Origin: Symsagittifera roscoffensis | Taxonomy: Eukaryota > Xenacoelomorpha > Acoela > Convolutidae | NCBI RefSeq assembly: GCF_963678635.1 | Contig: NC_087068.1 | Location: forward strand, 53,344,213 to 53,408,212 | Reading direction: 5' to 3' | Length of the DNA stretch: 64,000 nucleotides | Shown here: positions 17,857-29,832 of the stretch, piece after piece | Position numbering within the stretch: position 1 is the stretch's first letter | Layout: each line of letters starts with the position of its first letter | The notes under the pieces: model-generated | What the model was told of the DNA's origin: nothing | Database searches by the model: none | What the model saw: only the letters and a program-made list of their open reading frames with translations | Program-made: the position numbers and the translations under genes

Positions 17857-20679
17857 GTTGGTGAAATTTTAAGAATTTGTTTTTGTCGATCAAATTTATC
17901 AAATGAAATACGAAATTTGAGATCTTCAAAGAAAGGGAAAAATATATCTGAAAACATTGGAAAAAAAATATTAAAGTGTGAATGAACATAAAGCAGCAGA
18001 TTCATGGCATTGTCTAGACAGGTTAATGACATAAGGTCCAAGCTCTGCATCAATATTTAAAATGATTGTTCGGTAGTCGGTATAAAACCAAATTAAGTAA
18101 GAAAATAGTTCAAATTCATGACTCAAAATTTCTGAAACTCGCTAGTCGTAGGCATCCCTATTCGGTTTCAAAAATAAAATTTGAACTTGTTCACTTTCCG
18201 GTTACTGCTCTTACTAACTGTGTCCCATCCCTTGAAGCCTCTCTATCATCAGTAGAACTGATTGGGGGCTAACTGACTGAGTCTATGCGGGAGTAACCAG
18301 AGATCAAGCCCAAGTGTGGTTTTCAAAACGCCGAAGACGCTTTGAGAACCATATACAATTATTTTAAAAAAAGAAACAATGAATTAAATCAACTAGCATA
18401 AATTGAAGAACGTTATATCTGGACGGGTCTAAGGTTTTCTGGAGGAGGCCCTTTGGGTTATCAGGGGTTTGAATCTCTAAGAGATTACTCGTCCACCCAA
18501 CGAGAAAAATTTAAATTTGAATATATCGCGGTTAACTTTCATTCGGTCGCGTCAACATTGCCTCGGTCCGCAAAGTCTCAAAATATCAAATTTAGGTCGC
18601 GGTGGTCTGAAAACATCCAATTTCGGTCGCGGCAGTCCGGAAATACCACATTTTGTTGGTCGCGGCAGTCTGAAAGTATTCAATTTCGGTCGCGGCAGTC
18701 TGGAAATACCATATTTTGTTGGTCGCGGCAGTCTGAAAATATCCAATTTCGGTCGCGGCAGTCTAGAAATACCACATTTTGTTGGTCGCGGCATTCTGAA
18801 ATATCCAATTTTGGTCGCGGCAGTCTGGAAACATCCAATTTCGGTCCCGGCAGTCAGAGCATACCAAAGCTTGGTCGCGACCGTCTGATCATAAAACCAC
18901 AACTTCAACCCGGGTACTTAAAATTTTGGCACGATATATTGCTGCACCATATCAGGCTTATCTCAAATTTAAGATAGAATTTCAATTACGCATGATTGAA
19001 TTTGATTAAGGTCGTAATCAAGCTTGTTATATGGACTAGCAGAAGAGAAAGGTGCTGAAAGGCGATAATTAGTGTGAATAAACTGAATTATGCAGGAAAG
19101 AGTTTGAGGATTGAGTTTAGGATAAAATTTCCGTTAAATATGAAAATGAAAAAATGAAAACTTTTTAATGCAATTCCGTTAAGTGACGTTTTTGGAGCTA
19201 AAATCTCCATTGCTAAATTGATGCTAGTTGTGAAATAAGGTAAGCAAAAAAGTGAAATAGTTTGTTTATAGCCAATTTTGAACATCGGTCATAATTATAA
19301 TAGAGTAGTTATAGCTATTGTATGCCTTCAACCTTAGGTTAAAAAGAAAACTGAAAAAATATCACCCTTATAATTATAATTAAAATCGAACACTTTTACT
19401 GCTATGGAACTTAATTTTATTGGAGCAAAAATTTACCATTGTAAAATTGATGGTAGCTGTTAATTACGATTGCATTCAAAATACTCCAATCATTCAGAAT
19501 TGAGAATTATCTGGATCAATCGTACAGTACCAATCGATTTAGGTGGGAGGGGGGATATGGTTTTTTCAGGAAATAACTTTTAGTATAGCCGAGATTTATA
19601 CAAAATTTACAGTTTTATGAGAGTCAATTTATTGAAAATACAACAATTTAGTTAATTAATTATTAACATTCAAATCATACATGAAAATTGTGAAACCAGA
19701 AACTAATTTTATTTGTGTGTTTATTCGAAATGCATTCATCATACAGAATTAATTTTCAAAACTATTATGTGGCTAGGGGGACATGCTAGGGGGGGGGGGC
19801 TGTACGGTTGATCGGAACTATCGTCAGATATTTAACGAATTTATTAATGGAGCATTTTATAAATAGGTGAAAAAGAACACGGTGTTGAAAGACAAGGCGA
19901 AATTGGAGCGAACGATGGCAGATCTGGATGAGCAGAAGCGGAAGGCGCTGAAAGAGGCCATAGCCAGAGTGAACAAGGACTTCGGAGTCATTCTCAGCAC
20001 TCTTCTGGATTACGCTTTTGCCGAGTTGAAAACCCCGGCGGGTCAAACGGAATTGGATGGGCTGGAGATCCGCTGCAGGTTGAATTTTTTCAATCGTCAA
20101 TCAAAGTAGCCGCAAGTGTTTTTGGCGTTAATTGAAGTGATTATTTTCTCGAGAATGCCCTATGAAAATGAATTGATCAGTGTTTTTTTTTTTAATTTTG
20201 TAAAAAAAAGTTATAATGTAATCTTCTGAGACTAGTTAAGAAGGAAGTTTCTTTCAATTCGGCCTAAATGCATAAGAAATTCGACCAAGCATTGTAAACA
20301 TTAAATAAATGATGCCCATTTCTTGAAATATATTTTAATCATTTATAGCATTAAGCATAGTTCTTATCTCAGGTTCGGCACAGTCTGGAAGGAAAGTCTG
20401 ACTGAGTTATCTGGAGGTCAAAGGTCACTCGTCGCAATTTCACTCATCCTAGCCATGCTCAAATTCAACCCGGCGCCATTGTACATTCTGGACGAGATAG
20501 ACTCAGCACTGGATCTTAGTCACACCCAGAACATAGGACGGCTTATTGCTACGAAGTTTCAGTCCTCGCAATTTATAGTCGTCTCTCTTAAAGACGGACT
20601 GTTCAATAACGCGAATGTATTGTTCCGAACAGCTTTCGTGGAAGGCGTCAGTACTGTAACGCGTCAAGCAAAGCGTTGA
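14860..20679 (+). CDS. SMC2: Structural maintenance of chromosomes protein 2 (condensin subunit), complete
   Basis: SMC2 pairs with SMC4 as the ATPase core of condensin, which compacts mitotic chromosomes. Exons 14860-17856, 19867-20078 and 20373-20679 join in frame into 1171 residues (human SMC2: 1197). Visible: the Walker A loop GLNGSGKS at about 32-39; the family phrase [21 protein letters not shown]; a long coiled coil; the hinge at about 520-660 with [10 protein letters not shown] and a Gly-rich end LLRGGSRP; the return coiled coil; and, in exon 3, the ABC signature LSGGQ (1082-1086), Walker B LYILDEID (1106-1113) and [10 protein letters not shown]. All catalytic motifs are intact. The start is the ATG giving [14 protein letters not shown], as in orthologues. 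SMC2 is favoured over SMC4 by the N terminus directly at the head domain and by the hinge sequence. Confidence 0.97.
18544..18890. repeat. GC-richer minisatellite in SMC2 intron 1
   Basis: Repeats of GGTCGCGGCAGTCTG followed alternately by ~15 bases ending CAATTTC and ~18 bases ending CATTTTGTT. Starts fall near 18595, 18625, 18658, 18688 and 18721, so two alternating subunits of about 30 and 33 bp make a 63-bp higher-order unit. Because both spacings are multiples of three, several frames stay open on both strands (123, 118 and 174 residues); these are by-products and not genes. Confidence 0.85.
18891..19866. other. Rest of SMC2 intron 1
   Basis: AT-rich intron with loosely repeated phrases such as GGAGC(T/A)AAAAT...CCATTG(C/T)(T/A)AAATTGATG near 19194 and 19421, and a G homopolymer near 19790. 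The latter lies only about 70 bases before the exon 2 acceptor. No gene. Confidence 0.5.
19867..20078 (+). CDS. SMC2: SMC2 exon 2
   Basis: The acceptor AAATAG ends at 19866 and the donor GTTGAA starts at 20079. It encodes the end of the coiled coil and [12 protein letters not shown]...[10 protein letters not shown], a recognisable SMC2 block. It ends with two bases of an Arg codon. Confidence 0.93.
20373..20679 (+). CDS. SMC2: SMC2 exon 3 (C-terminal ATPase half)
   Basis: The acceptor TTATCTCAG ends at 20372. The exon completes an Arg codon and encodes [22 protein letters not shown] and [18 protein letters not shown], ending VTRQAKR-TGA. The C-terminal tail after the ATPase domain is shorter than in vertebrates. 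Confidence 0.95.
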
Positions 20680-23600
20680 AGGGCTAAAAGCGGTTGGACT
20701 GATTATAAAACAATTATGATTTTGTCGTTGATTAATTTTTCCTTTGTGTGGATTAACATTGTTTTGTGATTAAGTGTAGATTACGTTAAGTTTGAATTTT
20801 GAGTTTGATTTGAATGATAATTTTTGTAAAATTTGTCATCAATGTTGGCGAGTATTTGTAACAATTATTTTGAGCACCGTTTTGGAAGAACCCTGATTGA
20901 ACTGCCGTAAGGCGGAGGTGGATTTATAGAGAGGAATAGGTGAGTGTGTTTTATATGACTTGTATGGAAGAAATTCCATACAACATCTTTTACTGTGACA
21001 ACTCACGAAAATATAGGATTGTTTTGCTCATTTAAAGCCTAGTGCAAGGTTTCAAGGTCAGAGGAAATTTCTATCGTGTTTTTACGCTTGCGATAAGCAG
21101 TTGAGCTGAAACCGTGTACTATTTTTTTCACGTTAACTACTTTGTTGACAGAAGTCGCGCATGGGACGGTTACTTGGCTGTTAATGAATTCAAGTCCTAT
21201 GCTTGTTTGCTTACTTGGCGCCAAAGTAACGCAGTTACTTGAGACATCAAAGGCCAAGGGTTCTAGTCCGGGCAGTTGTTTAACTGAAAATATAGTTTTT
21301 TCAACTTGGTCGTTCTTTTTTCGACTTATTTGGTAGCTTGTACGAATAAAATTTTTGAGGCGGGGAGTTGTGTAGTTTTTTTGAAATCTTTTTAACAAAA
21401 ATATAAATTATGAAACATTTTATTTTTTCAAATGACACTTTTAACGTGAAAGAGGAGGACAGAAGAAAAAGGTTACATCTGAATTTTTCCGAAAACAAGA
21501 AAGTTGGAATCCTGTTCGGATCTTCATAGAAATTTCCTCAAGCTGTTTTCGATTGCTATTTTCTGTTTTCTGAATTTCGGCTCAAGTTTACTCAGAGTTG
21601 CACTCGAGATATTTTTTGGCGAATGCTCAGGTAGCATTTGCAGGCTTAATTCTTTATGTATACTTTTGAAAATTGTATATATAGCAACCGAGCTCAGGGT
21701 TTATTTTGTTTCGACTTAATTTTCATTTTAATGTGTTTTCATGATATTGCGTTGGCCTAGCTTTACTTCATTTTTTTCTTAATTTTGTTTTCCAAACTCT
21801 GTTGGTTTCAACGCTGACTTAGAGATTGATAGATACTTCAAAAGAATTTTTAAACGCTATTTACTGAAACTTGATGCCAATTTTGTGTGATTTTAGTTTC
21901 ATCCGTCTGCAAATGCGTCACGTAATGAATTTAGCTAAATGTTTTATCTCAATTTAAGTTCAACTGCTCAACTGGAAGTCTTTTAGATTCCGTTTTAGAT
22001 TTTTTTGCATCTAAATAGATACTTTGAGTTTTGCTATATCTGCAATTATTTTCGGGTAATGTGTGGAATTGCTTTCAATTCCACGGATAAGTGAACGGAA
22101 CTGAAAAAAAATTAACAATAGTTTTGATGAACTTGATTTTTGTTTCAATAATTTTTTCGTCATGTTTCTAACGCTTTGATATATTTTACTTTTGACATCA
22201 CTCATAAAAAGTTTAAGCAACTTACGATCTATGCTTATAATTTTTTGGTCTACTTGAAGCGCAATTTGGAAATATTCTTCATAGTTATATTTTTATCTGG
22301 TTTCAAAATCGAACCAAAATCAGTTTTTTCCATTTTAATGATTGATTTTACCTTATCGAACTTGTGAAAGATTTCGACAATGGGATCTCGATAGTTTGTA
22401 GAGTACACTATACGACTATTCATTAGGAATTTGTTTTGCAGAAGACATTTTTTCAACGTGAATTTTGATTCATGTTAGAATCGCAAATATCCGCTTTGCT
22501 TCTATGGAATTTACTCGTTGCTTTCTGCATATTTGTAATTCATTTTTTTGTTTCGCGTATCAAAAAATCAGTTAAGTTGAATCAATAATAGTTTGAAAAA
22601 AGCTGGCAAGATTTCAGCAAAATTGGGCCTATTCATTTGGTGTAGTTTGCAATTTTTTCTATGTTTTAAGCTTGCTGAGACGTCTCAATTTTTAATATAA
22701 CATTTTCAAAATGAGTATTGTTTATGACGCATCTTGTTTTAACTCCAGAAAAATTCTGGGTTCTAAATAATTTTTGGTCTTTTATGATGGTTATCTATCG
22801 CAACTAAGCTGAAAATTTGATCGTGCTTTAGTACAAAGAACCAAACTCTCATTTAAAACAATTAAATTTTGCGTATCCATTTTATATCAAGAATTATGAT
22901 AAAAATTTTAGTAAAATTACGTAGGCTAATAATTTTAAGACTTTATATGTGCTTTCTGGTTGAATTTTAGACTTAATTTATGCTTTGCTTCATTGTTTTG
23001 TTAAGGAGAGTGCGTTTAAGTATTCCTAATTATTATGATAACCTGTTTGGTTTTCAGTTTTCTTTACGATAGTTTTGCGGTCTGACTTTGAGAAAATAGT
23101 TTTAAACTCAATGATTACGCTTGCGATAAGCAAGCGTTATCAAACTGGAATATGGCCTTTTTTTCTAGTTAACAACTAACTTGAAATAAATTGAATCACT
23201 TGCTGACTCGACAGCTGACTTTTTTCACTTCTCTTCTCTTAACATCTTACTGGTTGCTTCCCCCCTTGGCCTGGAGGTAAATCAGTTGTCTTTGTACCTT
23301 AAGGTCTGGGGTTGGAGTCGTGGCCGGACCTTGTTTTTTTCCGTATCAAAAACTCCGAGAAAAATGAATTGAGAAACATGTTCACTGGAGTGTGGTCAGC
23401 TAAATTGCCACTACGGATTTTGCTTGTGGTGTAGAAAATTTTCATGGTAGTTGCAAGTTTAAGTGTTGTTAATTCTATTTGCAGGGGGACTTGAAAGATT
23501 TTTAAAAAAAATTAAACAAAAATTCATTTTTTTTTCGATTCAGTTGATACCTGCTTAAAGATTGTCGGCTAGTTGCCACATCACTGATTTTTTTTGCAGA

Positions 23601-25870
23601 ATGTATCTCCTGTGTGCTTTAGTTGAAAATTTAAATGTTTTTTTTTTTCAATTTCTCTGGATTGTTTTTTTGTCCACGTTGACGAAAAATGACAAATGTT
23701 TATACTTATGTTTTACATTTTTTCTGTGATTCAATTTTTGAATTTTACCAAAATTGGCATATCACAAACTGACATGAATGAAAACAATTTTTCTCGTGTC
23801 TGTATTCGTTTCTCAGACCAATTTTGACTTCTATGAAACAGTGCTTGAAATTTTCAAGCCATCAGAAAGAGCCTTGAACTCATGCATCAATTTTTATGTA
23901 TATTTTATGTACGCGCGCAATGAATTAGCGCGCAATAGAAAAGAGCCCATTTAATACCAAAAAATAGCAACTCCCAAAACATCGTAACGTAACATGAAAT
24001 AGGTTGCATGTGAGAGAAACTTTTATAAATGAACTCAAAACATCAGTGTTTTTAACTTTTACATAGGTTATTTCAGAATTAAATTTGATTTTTTTTACAG
24101 AGAAAAAGTAAATGAAACATCAAGAAGCATACAGAGTAATTAAGGTTGTGCCCTGTTTGAGCGTTGTTAAAATGTTTTTCATTTCTTACAATTTAGCCTG
24201 ATTTGAAACAGTTAGTCGCATTCTTGTAATAGCCTAAATAATGCCCATGTCAATTTCTGTAACAGTAAGTAGTACACATGCCAATGACATTGTGAACTAA
24301 AAAGTTACTTCAAAAAATCTTACAGGCGGGGGAACATGGGTGGTGGATGAAAAAGAGTTATGATTTATTTCATATTAAACAGAAAGCGGAGCAAATAATA
24401 ATTTTTTTCTAAACGCATTAACTGTGCAGTTTTACCTCAGCGCAAATTTGACTATTTATCCGTTTTTATTAACTGTTTTGGTCCGAGTTGACTAATTATG
24501 ACAAGATTTTATGCTCGTGTCCGTTTTTTCATGGAAGAGTGCATGATTTTATCACACCACTAGAAAGTTTTTGATCCTTTGAGCTCATGAATAAAAAGTT
24601 GTTTGACTTGCAGTTTCTTTCAGATTGCGATAGTTTGGAAGTTGCGAACTTCGAATAATAAATGCGCGCTATAAATTTGAATTACGCTTTTTCATATGTG
24701 TAAATCCGCGCTCAAAGTCAATGTCGTACAAATTTGAGCAAGCTTTTTGGCTCAAAGAAAGCATTAAAGGACTCATAATGCTTAAATTTATACTTTTGTT
24801 GACTTTGTTGAAAATTGTTTTTGTGTTTTATAAAAAAAACTACTTAAAATCATTCAAACGCGTTCAGAGAAAAAGGGTTTGGTCCCGGTTTGAGCAAACT
24901 TTAAACAGTATTTTTACCAATTAGTCTCTTTTAATGCACATAGGTGTTACTGGGTCATTTAAAATAAATCAAGGTGTTTTATATAAAATTTTTTCATGTT
25001 TTAATGAACCACTTATTGATTTTTCCTCTACCTAGATTGTTTGATATTTGCTTGTTTTTGAGACAACATTGTGTGGAAGGTTTTTCACGGAATTCTTGAA
25101 CTTTTTTGCCAGCTGACTTTCCAATTTTAGTTACCGACAAAAAAAAGTGTATGCTTATTGATCTTGGAAACTCGATCAAAGTGGACGATCTTTTTGAGCT
25201 ACAGGCAAAAAAACTAAATTTAGTCATATTAATGCTGTTTTGTCATCAAACAGAAAAATTTATGTCTAACGCAAACACCAGATCAACGATTTTAGTTTCA
25301 TCAAGGTTCTGGTTTGGATTTCATTTTAAACTCAATCCCTCACGTCCAATGTCCAAAAAAAACTTCTTTTCAACAAATTTCAAATACTAATTTCACAACG
25401 AAGGTTGCTTTCATTTTGAAGCTAGTAAGCCAAACTGTCAATAAGTTTACCCAAAATGCCGTTTGGCGTTTTGAGCTCCAAAAATTGTTTTATTGGTTAT
25501 ACCATTTTTGCTCAAAATTATGACTTTTGTCGCCATGTGCTTTTTGAATTGAAAAAAAATCAAAAATCTAGATTTTGGTAATCAAGTATATAGATTGTAA
25601 CGGCCAGAACATTGAGAAACATTAATTGTATAGTCAAACTTATTAACAAAACTTGTGAATCGGCAATAATTTGTAATGTGTTGATTTCTCTGATGTTGTT
25701 GTGCATTTAACAGTTTAATAAAACATTTAACAGTTTAATATGAGCAAAATTCGTATTCATACAAGCAAGTGATACAATATTTGGCTTCTTAGCAATTATA
25801 AATATGTACAAATGTAATAAATGCTGTTTCTGAGAGTTCATTGTCCGAAACAATATCACTTTAATTTTAG
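20680..25870. other. Intergenic DNA, no gene recognised
   Basis: AT-rich. It contains a SINE-like head at 23258-23330, and an exact CGCTTGC/GCAAGCG inverted repeat near 23116, part of which recurs near 21087. The small open frames at 24721-24924 and 25106-25390 show no domain. An AATAAA at 21345-21350 is about 670 bases past the SMC2 stop and could serve it. Confidence 0.5.
23258..23330 (+). repeat. tRNA-like SINE head
   Basis: CTTGGCCTGGAGGTAAATCAG resembles a pol III A box, and GGTTGGAGTCG about 40 bases on resembles a B box with one mismatch. It is followed by TGGCCGGACC and a T run. The same layout is seen at 51843 and 12745. Confidence 0.45.
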
Positions 25871-25996
25871 ATGGCAAGGTTGATTTTCACCATTAAAAAC
25901 TTTCAGCCATTCGAATTAGATTTTAGGAAAATAGACGAAAAGCAATTAGACAAAATCAGAATAGACGTCGATGTGATACGAAATAGGAACCTAAAG
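25871..25996 (+). CDS. Possible orphan exon of 42 codons
   Basis: A short frame beginning ATGGCAAGG directly after TTAATTTTAG (acceptor-like) and ending CTAAAG before GTGATT (donor-like), so it could be a phase-0 exon. It encodes a charged peptide (FELDFRKIDEKQLDKIRIDV). No partner exon was found, and I do not recognise the peptide. Confidence 0.2.
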
Positions 25997-26079
25997 GTGA
26001 TTGAGTTGTTATGGTGTCTATTATTTGTTAAATGACTACAATGATTTATCAAATAAAAACAAACTTTCACAGGTCACCA

Positions 26080-27690
26080 CACACAGGTTGACAAAAAAAC
26101 GTTAGTCATACAACTTGCCACTAGTAAAACTAGCAATTCACTCGGCCAGAACCTTGCCGGGTATTTCTAAGACTAAACTTTTCTTGCAGTGCGAAATTGT
26201 GTGACTAGTATATCTTCGTTGTATGAAATTGTACAACTAGCATTTTCTCTCTCTAAAAAATTAACAAACTTTTGAGTTTTGCTTTCAATTTTTGTCTTCA
26301 GTTCTGAACACAACAACCAAACATTTTTTCATATGAGAAAATCAACAGATGAGTGGAAAGAATGTCACAAAAAAACTACGTTTGGAGATTTGCCATGTAA
26401 ATTAATATTCCATTTTCATACAGAGTTATTTCGAAAACTTGTAACTGTTTGTGTAAAACTGAAAAATGCATCTTTTTTTGAAAATTTGAGTGTTTTTAGA
26501 TCGTGACCTATCTTTTTGACAGATCTGAAAATTATCTTACCTCATAAAACAAAAACAGAAATTTGTATTCGCACAAATACTTAGAGATCTGACGTTTGTC
26601 ATTTGTGTGTCAAAAGACTGTGTCTGTGCTACCATATAGACAAAAAATTCTAATTCAGCATGACAGAAATTTGCTTTTTTGTGCATAGAAAAGTTTTTTG
26701 CACATAAAAATTAACAATTTTGGATTTTTTTCGAAAAAGGCTAGTCACACAATTTTAAAGTTTTAAATTGTACAAGTCATAATTTTTTCTATTTTTTTTT
26801 GCTTTAAAACTATTTGAGTACCTTTATGCTCAGGGTATCAGTTTTGAACTTTCTCAGTTCTTCTTGTTATTAACTTTTTGTTCATGTAGAAGAAAAAAAA
26901 AACATTTTATTGAAAAAAACTAGTCATACATTTTTCATAGATTGAACATAACTGACTAGCAATTTTGAAAATTCGCTTTTTCTTCTACATCATAAAAAGT
27001 TAATAACAAGAAGAACTGAGAATGTTCAACACTGATGCCCTGAATCAAATAGCTTATGTAAAGTCAAAAAAATATAAAAAATATTATGACTCATTTTTTG
27101 TTAAAAATGCTTGTTACAAAATTTAATACTATAAAAATTGTGTGACAAAAAAACCATGATTGGGGCAAATTTTTATTTCTTTTTTCTTTGCAAAAACTTT
27201 TTTTTTACCAAAAAAAAACAATTTCGAAAAAATTTTCTTGCATGCTAAACTGAAGTTTTTGTCTATATGGTAGTACAGGCACAGTCTTTTTACACCAAAG
27301 TAACAAAGTCAGAACTCTAAGTTTTTCTGTGAGAACAAAATTCTGATTCCGTTTTATGTAGGAAGATAATTTTAAAGGTCTGTCAAAAAGTAGATCACGA
27401 TCTACAAACAATCGAATTTTCAAAAAAAAGAAGCTTTTTTTAGTTTTTTTTGTTACAAGTTTTTGAAATAAATTTGTATGAAATTCGAATATTAATTTAC
27501 ATGGCGAATCTCCAAATGTAGTTTTTTTGTGGCATTCTTGCCACTCATCTGTTGATTTTCTCACATGAAAAAATGTTTGGTTGCTGTGTTCAAAACTGAA
27601 CACAAAAGTTGAAAGCGAAATTCAAAAAGTTTGTTAATTTTCATATAATGAGAAAAAAAATCTATGACTAGTTTTTCCCTTGTGTGGAGT
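26080..27690. mobile_element. Large fold-back (inverted-repeat) element
   Basis: Two arms of about 700-830 bp in inverted orientation around an axis near 26945. The inner ends are TTCTTGTTATTAACTTTTTG...TGTAGAAGAAAAA (about 26865-26910) and its mirror at about 26980-27020. Both arms keep a segment reading STDEW.ECHKKTTFGD.PCKLIF (plus strand near 26345, minus strand near 27550) that is roughly 90 per cent identical in DNA. The outer ends carry GTCATAC/ACTAGT phrases. It is not a classical transposon with a recognisable transposase. The outer boundaries are approximate. Confidence 0.75.
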
Positions 27691-28005
27691 TCAACCCGGG
27701 CAAATAAAATTTCGCATTTCAAAAACATTTCCTAATATTCCGATTTGTATTTCTGATATCTGAAAAGGTATTTAGTTTTTTTTGCTGAAATTTTGTTTCA
27801 AACAAAAAGTTTTGTAGCTCCTTTTTAGCCCTTTTTTTCTTAAAATTCGTTTTGCAGAAAAAAAATAGAGTTTAATTTTTTTTTTAGTTTATTCGTCTAT
27901 TATGCTTTTTGTTTAATTTTTTGTCCACATTCGAATTTATTTGACGATAAAAAGGAAGCGTTGGATTTACAAAAAAAAAACACTTTTGATTCATTTACAT
28001 TTTGA
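27691..28005. other. Intergenic, A/T homopolymer-rich
   Basis: Only poly-A and poly-T runs between the fold-back element and the 3' end of the first B-box gene. Confidence 0.5.
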
Positions 28006-28011
28006 TTTATT
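28006..28011 (-). terminator. Possible polyadenylation signal of the first B-box gene
   Basis: AATAAA on the minus strand, about 115 bases after the stop codon. The paralogue at 45 kb has a similar A/T stretch with AATAAA at a like distance. Confidence 0.5.
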
Positions 28012-28124
28012 TGGATTTGTAAAGATTAGCAAGCTGAAAGAAAAAAATATAAAAAAGAAAACTTGTGGGTTAGTTGAATCATAAAAAAAACAGGAAGGGT
28101 AAAAAAGGGACATCTACTTCTTTT

Positions 28125-29832
28125 TCATTTTTTTGTTTGGTACATGTATCCCATCTTTGTGCTGAGAATATCATCGCATGTATACAATTTCCAGTCTTTT
28201 GTCATAATTATGAGACCTGCTTTGAATGTTGTTATGCTTCGAATTCCTGGAGCAAAGTTGAATTGAAGGACAATTTCAGTGTCCACGTGACTTAGAGATT
28301 GACCCGGTAGAGCGTTCTGCTTTTCTTCAGTTGCGATTTTCAGTACCTCTAGTATCTGACATTCTAGACACCAGTTTATGAGACGAATGCAACGTTCTCT
28401 ATAGCAGAATGGAAGAAATCCACATCCGAATTTGCCTTTGTGCTCATTACTTTTCATTTTCTTGCAATTAATTGGGCGCTTTCCGAAATCAAATTCCTCG
28501 ATTCTTTGAATTGAGTACAAGTATAGCGAATCTTTTGAGATACATGCTATAACTACCGAAATCATAGTTTCAAAGCAGTCCTGTTGCAACGCGAAAGAGT
28601 ACGGTTTTTCAGGATAAAGTTTTGAGTCACACAATTGAAAATCATGGGGATTATTCGAAAGGGTTTCGTAATTTGTGATCCAATTCCCATTTGAGTAACG
28701 ACAAAAGATGATAAACGGTAGCGGATTATAAAGATAATAGTGAGCTACTACTTCCTCGGAGCTACAAGTAGCTAATGCGTTTTTTTGGGAGAATTTTTCT
28801 GCGACAAATGATTTTTTGCTGGTGAAATGAACAATATTGTGTTCTCCTGGGATAAATTTAAAAAACTGTGACGAAGCGCCTGTTTTAGATTTTGCCATTT
28901 CTGCGGCTGCAATGTTCTCATAACTATACAGCTTAAACTCTCCGTCTTTCAACACAGCTAGGCAGAACTCATATTGAGTTGACGTGACTTGAGAATTTTC
29001 CAGACTCCCTCTATGCCACGGGAATTCTTTGAATCCGCTAGAAGAGCTATTCAGACTTATCTCAAATTTGCTTATCTGCTTGAACATAAAACTCTTCAAA
29101 AATTGACGCAGAAGTTCTAAGACATCTTTTCTTAGGTTATCACGCGCTTGCTGAATTTCATGATGGTAGGTTGAAATGTCTCTCTGTTTAATAAAAGCTA
29201 ACGTTAATCTTAAGCCTTCGGAGAGCTTCTCTTCAAGTTTTTCGACTTTTCCATCCGAAAGAAGGTTTCCAAACTGTAAAGACGATGCGCTCAGAGAGTC
29301 TCTAACTATACTTTGTGAATCACCAAGGTCTTTGAGAACACGCTCGAAATGTTTTGTTTGCTCACACAGCTCAGTTTTTTGATTTTCAAACAAATATTTT
29401 ACCTCGTTTGTTTCTTTTTCAGCCAAATCTAAGGCTTCCAAAATTATGTCTTTGGTGATTTCAACTATATTGTCGTTGTATGGGTCAATCATGGAATTGA
29501 AGCTCTCTTCAACTTCTTTGGAAGAACCCAGGAAACGAGCGGATTGTTTGTACGAAATATCAAGGTTTTCCAAAATTTCATGCAGCTTGCGTTTTGTCGA
29601 AACCAGTCTTTCCTGGTTTTCAATTAGGTCAACAATATCGTGTGTTCTGTGATCTATGAAAGCACAGGTGTTGCAGAACATCATTTGATCGCAAGTATAA
29701 CACAGGAAGTATTTCACTCTTTTGTGTTTTTCGCAAACATCGACTGGCAATCTGTTTTGGTCTGTCACGTTGTCTTGATCTCGAATATGTTTGGCAATAC
29801 AATCCAGGCAGTAGTAGTTCCCGGAAACCGGA
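28125..29832 (-). CDS. B-box protein A, main exon
   Basis: Starts after TATAGCAG with a single T that completes the split Ser codon, then SPVSGNYYCLDC. The frame runs 568 codons to a stop next to poly-T. The upstream ATG at 29864 belongs to intron read-through and is not the start. Confidence 0.85.

Noticed and set aside
17857-17985. Extension of SMC2 exon 1 to the stop at 17985
   Set aside because: Homology ends at CEELK. The following residues do not match the family, and the exon at 19867 continues the protein in frame.
18453-18977. Overlapping frames of 118-174 residues on both strands as genes
   Set aside because: They translate a minisatellite whose subunits are multiples of three, so openness is automatic. 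The peptides only repeat the unit, and the region is an SMC2 intron.
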